Translations under genes and position numbers: made by a program | DNA from: an uncultured bacterium | GTDB lineage: Bacteria; Desulfobacterota; Desulfovibrionia; Desulfovibrionales; Desulfovibrionaceae | NCBI GenBank assembly: GCA_905214305.1 | Contig: CAJMLK010000003.1 | Coordinates: 30,675 to 94,674, forward strand | Direction: 5' to 3' | DNA: 64,000 nt | In this document: piece by piece, positions 44,337 to 52,155 of the stretch | Numbering within the stretch: the first letter of the stretch is position 1 | Layout of the letters: every line of letters begins with the position of its first letter | Notes under the pieces: model-generated | Told to the model about the DNA's origin: nothing | The model's database searches: none | What the model saw: only the letters and a program-made list of their open reading frames with translations

Positions 44337-46301
44337 ATGGCTCCTGTTATTGTCGCCAAAGATCTGTATAAGTGCTACGCCGGTTTTTCGCCGGTGTTGC
44401 GCGGCGTGAATATTGAGGTGGAGCCGGGCGAGATGGTTGCCATCATGGGACCCTCAGGTTGCGGCAAATCCACCATGCTGCACGTGCTCGGCATGCTGCA
44501 CGCGCCCGATTCCGGCTTTCTGGAAATTCTCGGCAAAGACGTACTGCACCTGGACAGAGAACAGACCGCAGCCTTCAGGCGCGGAACCATGGGCTTTGTC
44601 ATGCAGTCGAGCAACCTTTTTGACCACTCTACGGTGTTTGAAAACGTTGAATTTCCGCTTATTTATGAGCGAGTTCCTCCCCAGGAGCGGTGGGAGAGAG
44701 TTATCCGCGCCCTCGAACTGGTGCGCCTTTCGGCCAGAGTTCACTACCGCAGCAACCGTCTTTCCGGCGGTGAACAGCAGCGCGTAGCCATTGCGCGCGC
44801 CATGGTGAACAGCCCCCGCATACTGCTTGCCGACGAACCTACAGGCGCTCTGGATGCCAAAACCAGCCGCCTCATCATGGATAATTTTCGCAATCTTTGC
44901 CATACGGGCGGCGTCGCAATGGTCATGGTGACCCACGACCCCAAGATGGCGGAGTATTGCGACAGTGTGTACACGCTTGAAGACGGCATCCTGCATTGCC
45001 GCAAGCGTGAAGTGCCGCGCATTTCCTCTCAGGAGACCTACAATCTGCTCGCTGGCCCAAGGCCCGTGGTGCGTGGCGCGCTGGTTGCGGAGCGCTTTCC
45101 CGAGGCTTCCGGCCAGTGCCTGATGACGGAAGCGCACCACATGCACGCTTCAGGCCTGCTTTCGCGCATTTATGCCATCCGCGACAACGGTTTTCTGGGC
45201 AGCCCCGAGGGGTATGCCCTGCCGCTGGCTGTGCGTCGTATCGGCGCATGGCGCACGCTTGGCGCGTATCTGGATATGTTCCGGCACATGCGCGGCGCTT
45301 CAGCCAATCTTTGGGGCCTCTGGCGTGTTTTGCCGGGGCGGGGCCGCTGGGGCCGCTGGCTGTGGGACCACATGCGGTCTTTTGGCTCGGGCGCGCTGCT
45401 GGCCCGCTGGGGTCTGGAAGAAAACATCGAGATTTTTTATGCCGCCGGGGCGCATGGCCCGGCCACTGCCGCATGGGTGGCTTCGCGCCTGCTGGATGTG
45501 CCGTATGCATTTGCCGTACGTTCGCATGACCTTGCCGATCCCGGCCTTAACTGGAAGGCAAAAGTCAACGATGCGGTTTTTGTGCGTTGTGATACTGAAG
45601 CCTCCCGTCAGGCCATGCGCGAGCTTTTGCCTGACGTTCCGGAGCACAAGTTCGTGGTGCTGCGTGACCCGCTTACGCTGACTCCTCCTGACGATGATGC
45701 CGAGCAGGCTCCTTCAGGCACTGACGCCCCCGAGGGGCTGAATATCCTGGCTGTGGGCACCATCAGCCGCCGCAAGGGCTATGACACTCTTTTGCGCGCC
45801 TGTGCTGCTCTGAAGGCCAGGGGTGTTGATTTTACACTCAGAATCGTGGGGCATGGGCCAGAACGTCTGCGTTTGCGCTGGCTTGCATGGCGTCTTGGCC
45901 TGCGCGGCAACGTGCTTTTTCCGGGGCGGGTTCCGCACGAAAACATGCCGGACTTTTATGCCAAGGCCCATGTGTTCGTTGCTCCGGGCCGCAAAACGCG
46001 GCAAGGGGATATGGACGGTCTGCCCTCGGCGCTGGTGGAAGCGCTGGCCTTTGGGCTGGCTGTGGTTGTGAGCGATTTGCCGGGGCAGACGGAAGCCGTG
46101 ACCGATGGCCGCAATGGGCGCGTTGTGGCGCAGAATAATGCGGACGCTCTGGCCGGAGTCCTTGAGGGCCTGGCTTTAGATCCTGCTGAGCGACGGCGTC
46201 TGGGCGATGCTGCGCGCCGTGACCTGCCTGCATTTCTGGATGAAGAGGGCGTTGAGGCCCGTATGAGTGCGTTTTTTAAAAAGGCGTGCCGCAAGCTGTA
46301 A
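44337..46301 (+). CDS. fusion of a LolD/MacB-type ABC ATPase with a family 4 glycosyltransferase
   Basis: One uninterrupted 654-aa frame with two full enzymes. Residues 1 to ~225: ABC ATPase with Walker A GPSGCGKST, signature LSGGEQQRVAIARAM, Walker B ILLADEPTGALD and switch His VMVTHDP. Residues ~250 to 654: GT-B glycosyltransferase with FAVRSHDLADPG, LNILAVGTISRRKGYDTLLRA, LRIVGHGPERLRL and the donor E-x7-E region MDGLPSALVEALAFGLAVV. The ATPase pairs with the permease just upstream (67 bases). A single chain would couple glycan addition with export (inference). hldE follows after 38 bases. Confidence 0.9.
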   Translation: MAPVIVAKDLYKCYAGFSPVLRGVNIEVEPGEMVAIMGPSGCGKSTMLHVLGMLHAPDSGFLEILGKDVLHLDREQTAAFRRGTMGFVMQSSNLFDHSTVFENVEFPLIYERVPPQERWERVIRALELVRLSARVHYRSNRLSGGEQQRVAIARAMVNSPRILLADEPTGALDAKTSRLIMDNFRNLCHTGGVAMVMVTHDPKMAEYCDSVYTLEDGILHCRKREVPRISSQETYNLLAGPRPVVRGALVAERFPEASGQCLMTEAHHMHASGLLSRIYAIRDNGFLGSPEGYALPLAVRRIGAWRTLGAYLDMFRHMRGASANLWGLWRVLPGRGRWGRWLWDHMRSFGSGALLARWGLEENIEIFYAAGAHGPATAAWVASRLLDVPYAFAVRSHDLADPGLNWKAKVNDAVFVRCDTEASRQAMRELLPDVPEHKFVVLRDPLTLTPPDDDAEQAPSGTDAPEGLNILAVGTISRRKGYDTLLRACAALKARGVDFTLRIVGHGPERLRLRWLAWRLGLRGNVLFPGRVPHENMPDFYAKAHVFVAPGRKTRQGDMDGLPSALVEALAFGLAVVVSDLPGQTEAVTDGRNGRVVAQNNADALAGVLEGLALDPAERRRLGDAARRDLPAFLDEEGVEARMSAFFKKACRKL

Positions 46302-46339
46302 ACCCGCCTTGCGGGGCCGCATCCTGAAACGGAAGTGCC

Positions 46340-47806
46340 ATGAATTTTGACAAGGTGCATGTGCTGGTAGTGGGCGACGTGATGCTGGATCGCTATATTT
46401 CCGGCAACGTGGGGCGCATATCGCCCGAGGCTCCGGTTCCAGTGCTTGGCGTGGACAAGCGGTGGTTTGCGCCGGGCGGCGCGGCCAACGTGGCCCGAAA
46501 TCTGGTACACCTTGGCGCACAGGCCACTCTTGTGGGGCTTTCCGGCATGGATGAGGCCGCGGATGATTTGCGGCGGAGTCTGGAGCAGGCCGGTATTCAG
46601 CACCGTCTGGTATCTTCCGGTTCGCGCAGCACCACGTGCAAAACCAGAGTGCTTGCGCAGGGGCAGCAATTGCTGCGGCTGGATGAAGAGCATTGCATGC
46701 ACCCGGACGATGATGAGCTTGAAGCCCTGCGTCAGGCTGTGCTTGCCGTGCTGCCCACGTGCCATGTTGTAATCCTCTCTGATTATGGCAAGGGCGTCCT
46801 GCTCGAAAACGGGCAGGGCGATAGCCTGTGCCGCCCCATTATCGACGAGGCCCGCCGACTGGGCGTCACCGTGCTGGTGGATCCCAAAGGGACGCAGTGG
46901 AACCGCTATGCGGGGGCGCATTGCGTAACGCCCAACAGGGACGAGTTTGATCTCGTCAGTGGCGTGGACCATAGCATGGCTACGGACAGGGCCATGAGAG
47001 CAGAACTGGCAGACAGCCTGCGGTCGCGCTATTCTATCGAAAGGGTGCTGCTCACGCGCGGGGCCAGGGGCATGGCCCTGTTCTGTCCGGATGCGCCGCC
47101 GCGCTACATACGCGCCGTAATGCGCGAGGTTGCGGATGTTTCCGGAGCCGGCGATACGGTCATTGCCACACTTGGGGCCTGCATCGGCATCGGTCTGAAC
47201 TGGGAAGAGAGCATGGATGCGGCCAATGCCGCAGCCGGTGTTGTCGTGGGCAAAATGGGCACGGCCCCCGTAAGCATTACCGAATTGCGCCAGGCCTTGC
47301 GGCAGGGCGCGGATAATCCCAAGCTTTATGGCCTGCCCGATCTTCTTGAAAAAGTTGAAGACTGGCGGCGCAAAAACGAAAGCATTGTCTTCACCAACGG
47401 ATGTTTTGATCTGCTGCATCCGGGTCATATTTCCCTCATTCGCCAGAGCGCCGCTCAGGGCACGCACCTTGTGGTGGGGCTCAACTCCGATGCGTCCGTG
47501 CGCCGCCTCAAGGGGTCAAGCCGTCCGGTACAGAACGAGCAGAGCCGCGCACTGCTTTTGTCTGCCCTGCACGGTGTTGATGCTGTGGTTATTTTTGACG
47601 AAGACACGCCGCTGAACCTTGTTGCCGCCCTGCGCCCCGATGTGCTGGTCAAGGGCAGTGACTACACGGTGGAAACCGTGGTGGGGGCGGATGTGGTGCT
47701 GGCTGCGGGGGGCCGTGTATATCTGGCCGATCTTGTGCAGGGGTGCAGCACCACGGGGATTGTGCGCAAAATTGACGCCTCGGGCGGCAACAGACCCTTG
47801 TCGTGA
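46340..47806 (+). CDS. hldE: bifunctional heptose 7-phosphate kinase / heptose 1-phosphate adenylyltransferase
   Basis: Makes ADP-heptose for the LPS inner core. Residues 1-320 are a PfkB-type kinase (VVGDVMLDRYISGNVGRISP, PGGAANVARN, DVSGAGDTVIATLG); residues ~345-488 are a nucleotidyltransferase with TNGCFDLLHPGHI and the SSRPVQNEQSRALLL segment. Length 488 aa fits the fused form. Its place after the ABC-GT gene supports an LPS or other envelope glycan role for the operon; glk follows 11 bases later. Confidence 0.95.
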   Translation: MNFDKVHVLVVGDVMLDRYISGNVGRISPEAPVPVLGVDKRWFAPGGAANVARNLVHLGAQATLVGLSGMDEAADDLRRSLEQAGIQHRLVSSGSRSTTCKTRVLAQGQQLLRLDEEHCMHPDDDELEALRQAVLAVLPTCHVVILSDYGKGVLLENGQGDSLCRPIIDEARRLGVTVLVDPKGTQWNRYAGAHCVTPNRDEFDLVSGVDHSMATDRAMRAELADSLRSRYSIERVLLTRGARGMALFCPDAPPRYIRAVMREVADVSGAGDTVIATLGACIGIGLNWEESMDAANAAAGVVVGKMGTAPVSITELRQALRQGADNPKLYGLPDLLEKVEDWRRKNESIVFTNGCFDLLHPGHISLIRQSAAQGTHLVVGLNSDASVRRLKGSSRPVQNEQSRALLLSALHGVDAVVIFDEDTPLNLVAALRPDVLVKGSDYTVETVVGADVVLAAGGRVYLADLVQGCSTTGIVRKIDASGGNRPLS

Positions 47807-47817
47807 GTGGAGGAGCC

Positions 47818-48855
47818 ATGCAGCGGATTCTTGTGGCCGATGTGGGGGGAACCAACTGCCGGATGGGCAGCTTCAGGCTGGAAGGAACGTCGCTTGCATT
47901 GGAGCGTTGCACGCGGATCAGCTCCGCCGGGCTGGAAAGCGGGCAGGACCTGTTTTTCGCTCTGTCCACGGAACTGGGTTTGCGGACTGAAGAAGCCTGG
48001 GCCGTTGTCATCGGTCTGGCCGGGCCGGTAGACGGGCAAAAGGGAAGCCTGACCAATGGCCGCCTGCGGGTTGATCTTGCGGCGGCTCCCTCTTTGGCGG
48101 GAACCGGGCGCTGCCTGCTGCTTAATGATTTCATGCTTCAGGCTTACGCCATTTTGACTCCCCCCGGCACACGGGCTTCGCATGTGGCTGGCCCGGAACT
48201 GAAGAAGGGCGAGGATGCTATTTTTCCCGGCAGCGAACCTGCCGGCAGGGCAAAAAAAGCCTGTGTCAGAAAAAAACATGCCGTTGTGGGCGCAGGAACG
48301 GGACTGGGGGCCGCCAGTCTGCTGCTCACAGATCAGGGCGTTCCGCTGGCGGTTCCCAGTGAAGCCGGTCACGTTGCCTTTGCCTTTCTGGACAAAGACG
48401 AGCAGGACTACGGGCGAGTTCTGTGCAAGGGCTTGGGGCGCACTTTTGCCAGTGCAGAAAATGTGCTGTGCGGGCAAGGGCTTTCCACGCTGCATTATTA
48501 CCTGACGGGGCAGATGCTGCACCCTTCGCAGGTGGGCGATAGCGCGCTTTCACGTGATACGCCCACCTTGCATTGGTATGCGCGTTTTTTGGGGCGGTTC
48601 TGTCGCGAATGGATATTGTCGTCACTTTGCCGCGAAGGATTGTGGATTGCCGGGGGCGTGGCTGCCGCGAATCCTCTTTGCGTGAGCTGTTCGTCGTTTT
48701 CGGAAGCTTTATATGCTGGTTCCGGGAACGTGGTGTCGCTGCTGCAAAGTGTGCCTGTGCGCCTTGTGACAGATACTGATAGCGGCCTCTGGGGAGGCGC
48801 GTATGCTGGATTGGCGCTCTGCGGCATCGAACAGGCCGACATTGAAGATGTGTAG
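47818..48855 (+). CDS. glk: glucokinase (Glk family)
   Basis: A 345-aa hexokinase-fold kinase: phosphate loop LVADVGGTNCRMG, GLAGPVDG, LLNDF with the catalytic Asp, GTGLGAASL, and SEAGHVAFA. Phosphorylates glucose at C6. GGAGGAG directly before ATG 47818 sets the start; the upstream GTG at 47803 overlaps hldE. A Lys/Arg-rich insert lies near residue 150. Last gene of the operon, so it may supply hexose phosphate to envelope glycan synthesis. Confidence 0.88.
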   Translation: MQRILVADVGGTNCRMGSFRLEGTSLALERCTRISSAGLESGQDLFFALSTELGLRTEEAWAVVIGLAGPVDGQKGSLTNGRLRVDLAAAPSLAGTGRCLLLNDFMLQAYAILTPPGTRASHVAGPELKKGEDAIFPGSEPAGRAKKACVRKKHAVVGAGTGLGAASLLLTDQGVPLAVPSEAGHVAFAFLDKDEQDYGRVLCKGLGRTFASAENVLCGQGLSTLHYYLTGQMLHPSQVGDSALSRDTPTLHWYARFLGRFCREWILSSLCREGLWIAGGVAAANPLCVSCSSFSEALYAGSGNVVSLLQSVPVRLVTDTDSGLWGGAYAGLALCGIEQADIEDV

Positions 48856-48895
48856 CGCATCTCACTGATATTTCAAAAAATCCAAATCATAACCC

Positions 48896-49080
48896 GCACA
48901 GTCTGAACCCGGCCGCAAGGGTGCTTTCCCCGTCTGGCTGAGAGCCGAGGCATAACGCGCACTGCTTGTCAGGCAAGATTGCTTCGGCCGTTGCGACAAG
49001 GGAAGTTGCGCGCGAAAACAGCAGCGGTGCTTCGTCTGGTACGCCAGAGCCGGTCGCGTACAAGACAGCAGTCATGCTTC
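48896..49080 (+). repeat. degenerate copy of dispersed repeat family 1
   Basis: The core CTTCGGCCGTTGCGACAAG-GGAAGTTGCG at 48982-49010 differs from the copy at 31884-32200 in only four of 29 positions; flanks are weakly alike and no terminal repeat survives. Confidence 0.45.
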
Positions 49081-49088
49081 GCCATCGC

Positions 49089-49131
49089 GATCAAAGAAAG
49101 GCATGGGCAAGGCAGCGCCCATGTTTTGATC
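49089..49131. other. nested hairpin, possible terminator or small structured RNA
   Basis: GATCAAA at 49089-49095 pairs with TTTGATC at 49125-49131 and, inside, CATGGGC at 49102-49108 pairs with GCCCATG at 49117-49123. There is no T run directly after. It is the most structured part of the 1.5-kb gene-poor stretch. Confidence 0.4.
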
Positions 49132-50350
49132 GTTATGATAAAGGAAGCCGTGGGTGGAAACAGCAACCCCGTTTGATGGTTGCGGTGCGTGGAGTCAGGG
49201 ACAAAGACGTCTGACAGGTATGCGCCTGTTGCAGGCACGTATCTGTGCTTGTTCCAGATAAACTCCCTTGGCTGTTTTTGATGTATCGCGCAAGCGGAAA
49301 AAATTTTTCAAGAAAAGCGGTCTATTGATTGTAACCTCATGAATACTAGTGCGTGTTGGCGGGTTACAGCTTGACCTCTTTTAGTAAGTTTTATAACTTA
49401 GCAAATTCCTTCGATACGTAGGCAGTAATGCAGATGCAGGCAAAGTGGCAAGTCAGTTTTTGGCTCGCGCTTGATGTCGTGTTTTGGGTGTCGTGCTGAT
49501 GGTGCGGTGCTGGCAGGCGGATTGACGCCCGGGCAGCACCGCGATGGGTTGCGTGTGGGCAGGTTTGCCTGCAAACCCGGTTGGGCGCCATGTTTCTGCA
49601 GAACAATTTTTCGGCTTGTGCGGCGCGTTCCGCATGGCCGTCCTGCTGCCGTGGGGCGCGCTGTCGCCTGAATGCAGGCGGATGCTGCTGGCAGTGGCGG
49701 GTCTTGCCCGAGTGTGTTTTTCCATGCCCTTTTGGCTTGAACGTGCGCACTTCCCACTACGCGGAAAGTCGCGGGCGTACCTGAAAAGGCAAACGAGCAT
49801 TTCAAGTGTCAAATGCTCTGATTGGTTTGATGATTGTAAAAAATTTCTGATAGCCGCCAGTCGGCAGGCCCTTGAAGCCGCAGTTCACGCCATTGCCCGC
49901 CGGTTTGTACCGGTTGTGCAGTGGGGGCTGCTGGATGAGGCCAGGCTCAAGGTGCAATCTGGTGACGGAAGCAGGGCGCGTGCGGCAACACTGCGCCCTG
50001 TGCAAGAACGCTGGTTTTTGACCCCTAAGGAAAATAGCGATTATTTGCGGCAAATGAAGGACGATCGCAATCGGAAGATGGCCCTTGCGGCAGCGCTGAA
50101 TTTGGAAACACTCCGGAACAGCAGCCCTTGTCCGATCACATGATTTGGACTGGGCTGCCTGTGTGTGGGCAATGCCTCACGGATGTGTGCCCCGGTGGGG
50201 CCGGAGCATTATGGTTCCGCTCTGAAATAGCAGCAAAACCGTTTGAGGATCAGGAGCCGCGCCGGCACTACACGGCAGGCCCGGATCAGGCCATCCTGCT
50301 GACATAAGCCCCAGGCAGCCTGTATTTTGGCATCCTGGTCGTATTTGGGC
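49132..50350. other. gene-poor region between glk and perR
   Basis: Several short overlapping open frames occur on both strands (for example 49544-50143 on plus, 49391-49812 on minus), but none has a ribosome site, a family signature or a composition that convinces me. The only element I can name is the short hairpin repeat at 49795-49818. AT-rich DNA at 49310-49400 could hold a promoter. Confidence 0.5.
49795..49818. repeat. short hairpin repeat (family 3)
   Basis: GAGCATTT and AAATGCTC form perfect 8-base arms around CAAGTGTC. The same word occurs at 6280-6302 and at the left end of the family 2 repeats. Confidence 0.55.
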
Positions 50351-50384
50351 TTGACAGCGGCCTTCGGTAACAGTAATTTTTACT
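50351..50384 (+). promoter_or_regulatory. perR promoter with possible PerR operator
   Basis: TTGACA at 50351-50356, spacer 17, TAATTT at 50374-50379. The -10 is embedded in the palindrome AGTAATTTTTACT (50372-50384), which suits autorepression by PerR. The match to any published PerR box was not tested. Confidence 0.6.
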
Positions 50385-50401
50385 ATCATATGGAGACTGA
50401 T

Positions 50402-50812
50402 ATGGCCCAAGTTCAAACAAGAATGACCCGTCAGCGTGCGGTGATTCTGGAAGAGTTGCGCAAGACCAAAACTCATCCCACTGCGGATGAACTATACAGC
50501 ATCGTGCGCGAACGCCTGCCCCGCATCAGCCTTGGCACCGTTTACCGCAATCTGGATTTTCTGGCCGACAGCGGAGAAATTCGCCGTCTTGAAGCTGCCG
50601 GATCGACCAAGCGGTTTGACGGCGACATTTCGCGTCACCAGCATGTGCGCTGCATTCAATGTGGCCGCATCGGGGATGTGATGGATATGCATGAGGCCCC
50701 TTGTGTGGATGGCATGCGCGTGGAAGGTTTTTCTTCCGTGTTGAGTTCGCGAATCGAATACGATGGTGTTTGCAGCAACTGTGCCGGACGTGTGTACGGG
50801 GACATGCAGTAG
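50402..50812 (+). CDS. perR: peroxide-responsive repressor, PerR type of the Fur family
   Basis: A 136-aa Fur-fold repressor. The regulatory metal ligands of B. subtilis PerR (H37, D85, H91, H93, D104) are matched at identical spacing by H25, D73, H79, H81 and D92, and the structural zinc cysteines by C84, C87, C124 and C127. Asp at the D104 position marks PerR rather than Fur. GGAGA stands five bases before ATG 50402; an in-frame ATG at 50390 is less likely. It precedes bacterioferritin and rubredoxin genes, so it likely controls iron storage under oxidative stress. Confidence 0.92.
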   Translation: MAQVQTRMTRQRAVILEELRKTKTHPTADELYSIVRERLPRISLGTVYRNLDFLADSGEIRRLEAAGSTKRFDGDISRHQHVRCIQCGRIGDVMDMHEAPCVDGMRVEGFSSVLSSRIEYDGVCSNCAGRVYGDMQ

Positions 50813-51006
50813 ACCGTCTGTTCCGTGATATCGGCGTTGGCTTGCCCGGCCTGAGAAAATTTCAGGGGCCGGGATGACCTGACTTGCCTGATAACAGGGG
50901 CGCGGTTGTGTGGCAGGGTGCGCTTTTGGCGAACCTGTCTGCGGCGGGCCAGTGGGCGGGCGTTTTTTCGCGCGCCTTTGCCGGGGCATTGCCGGCAGAA
51001 CCAGAC

Positions 51007-51035
51007 TTGAGTGTTTGTGCAAATACGTTTATAAA
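51007..51035 (+). promoter_or_regulatory. promoter of the bfr-rd2 operon
   Basis: TTGAGT at 51007-51012, spacer 17, TATAAA at 51030-51035, 33 bases before the bfr ATG. This gives bfr its own transcript in addition to any read-through from perR. Confidence 0.65.
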
Positions 51036-51068
51036 TCTCTGGTACTCTATAACACAAGGAGTTTCAGA

Positions 51069-51611
51069 ATGGCTGGAAATAGAGAAGACCGCAAGGCCAG
51101 AGTCATCGAGGTTCTCAATAAGGCTCGCGCCATGGAGCTGCACGCCATACACCAATACATGAACCAGCACTATAGCCTGGATGATATGGACTATGGTGAG
51201 CTGGCTGCCAACATGAAGCTTATTGCCATTGACGAAATGCGTCATGCGGAAAGCTTCGCTGAACGTATCAAGGAACTGGGCGGCGAACCGACCACTCAGA
51301 AAGATGGCAAGGTTGTCACCGGGCAGGCCGTTCCCGCTATCTATGAAAGCGATGCGGATCAGGAAGACGCCACCATTGAAGCGTACAGCCAGTTCCTTAA
51401 TGTCTGTAAAGAACAGGGCGACATTGTCACTGCCCGTCTTTTTGAGCGCATTATAGAAGAAGAACAGGCCCATCTGACCTATTACGAAAATATCGGCAGC
51501 CATATCCAAAACCTTGGCGACACCTATCTTGCCAAGATCGCCGGTACGCCTTCGTCTACGGGTACTGACAGCAAGGGCTTTGTCACCGGTACTGCTACGG
51601 CTGGCGAATAG
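51069..51611 (+). CDS. bfr: bacterioferritin
   Basis: Iron-storing 24-mer with a di-iron ferroxidase centre. All ligands are present: E23, E56, H59, E99, E132, H135 (in AMELHAIHQY, DEMRHAE, QEDATIEAYSQF and EEEQAHLTYYENI). Met57 is the haem ligand shared between subunits; in the D. desulfuricans protein the haem is iron-coproporphyrin III (established for that protein). The 180-aa sequence as I recall it is nearly the same as the D. desulfuricans ATCC 27774 one. AAGGAG seven bases before the ATG. Rubredoxin follows after 26 bases as the likely electron donor. Confidence 0.96.
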   Translation: MAGNREDRKARVIEVLNKARAMELHAIHQYMNQHYSLDDMDYGELAANMKLIAIDEMRHAESFAERIKELGGEPTTQKDGKVVTGQAVPAIYESDADQEDATIEAYSQFLNVCKEQGDIVTARLFERIIEEEQAHLTYYENIGSHIQNLGDTYLAKIAGTPSSTGTDSKGFVTGTATAGE

Positions 51612-51637
51612 TCGCCGGAAAAAAACAGGGAGGTATC

Positions 51638-51826
51638 ATGGCTGAACCGCAAGACATGTGGCGTTGCCAGATGGTAAACTGTGGCTATGTGTATGATCCC
51701 GACCGTGGCGACAAGCGCCACAAGATTCCCGCGGGAACCAAGTTTGAAGACCTGCCCGAAGATTGGCGTTGCCCGGTCTGTGGCGCAGGTAAAAAAAGCT
51801 TTCGCCGCCTGAGTGATGAAGCATAG
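51638..51826 (+). CDS. rubredoxin-2 with C-x4-C first metal pair
   Basis: A 62-aa rubredoxin. The second cysteine pair is ordinary (CPVCGAGKKSF) but the first is CQMVNCGYVYDP, with four residues between the cysteines in place of two. This spacing is known from rubredoxin-2 of D. desulfuricans, encoded next to bfr and proposed to pass electrons to it. Aromatic core residues (GYVYDP, DWRCP) are conserved. AGGGAGG precedes the ATG. Followed by a hairpin terminator. Confidence 0.95.
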   Translation: MAEPQDMWRCQMVNCGYVYDPDRGDKRHKIPAGTKFEDLPEDWRCPVCGAGKKSFRRLSDEA

Positions 51827-51858
51827 TCAGCTTTGCACCCAGTGGTGAATACCATGTT

Positions 51859-51887
51859 CAAAGCCCCGGCCATTGGCCGGGGCTTTG
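51859..51887 (+). terminator. terminator of the bfr-rd2 operon
   Basis: A 13-bp stem (CAAAGCCCCGGCC with its complement) and a 3-base loop, 33 bases past the rubredoxin stop; the tail is not T-rich. Confidence 0.7.
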
Positions 51888-51978
51888 CTGTTATGGCTTC
51901 AGGCAGCTGAGCGCGTCAGCGCGCGAAACAGAGAACCACCACATGGTCTGCACCTGCTGCTATGATCTCGTCAGATAC

Positions 51979-52040
51979 GCGCCGGAGCAGGCGTCCTGAA
52001 AGCATTGGGAATGGATACTCTCAATGCGAAAATACTCTAG
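51979..52040 (+). repeat. right-end fragment of dispersed repeat family 1
   Basis: GCAGGCGTCCTGAAAGCATT followed by GGGAATGGATACTCTCAATG is nearly the same as the right end of the copy at 41364-41560 and ends AAAATACTCTAG at the edge of the next inverted repeat. Confidence 0.65.
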
Positions 52041-52155
52041 ATGTAGTGTTCCAATAGGTTGTTCACCCTCCCCAAATCGGTAAAGCTGGAGTTACCAGAC
52101 AACAGCAAACCGAGTGAGGGAAAGGGTGAACAACCTATTGGAACACTACATCTAG
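52037..52155. repeat. perfect 33-bp inverted repeat, 53-base centre
   Basis: Left arm 52037-52069 begins CTAGATGTAGTGTTCCAATA; right arm 52123-52155 is its exact complement. The centre contains a small GGTAA-AGCTGGAG-TTACC hairpin. The outer four bases are CTAG on both sides. The rhomboid stop codon lies in the right arm. It looks like a very small non-autonomous insertion or the fused ends of a lost one; as an RNA it would also form an extremely stable hairpin between two convergent genes. Confidence 0.75.

Noticed and set aside
49544..50143. 199-aa open frame in the gene-poor region
   Set aside because: No ribosome site, mixed composition, crosses a hairpin repeat, and no recognisable motif.
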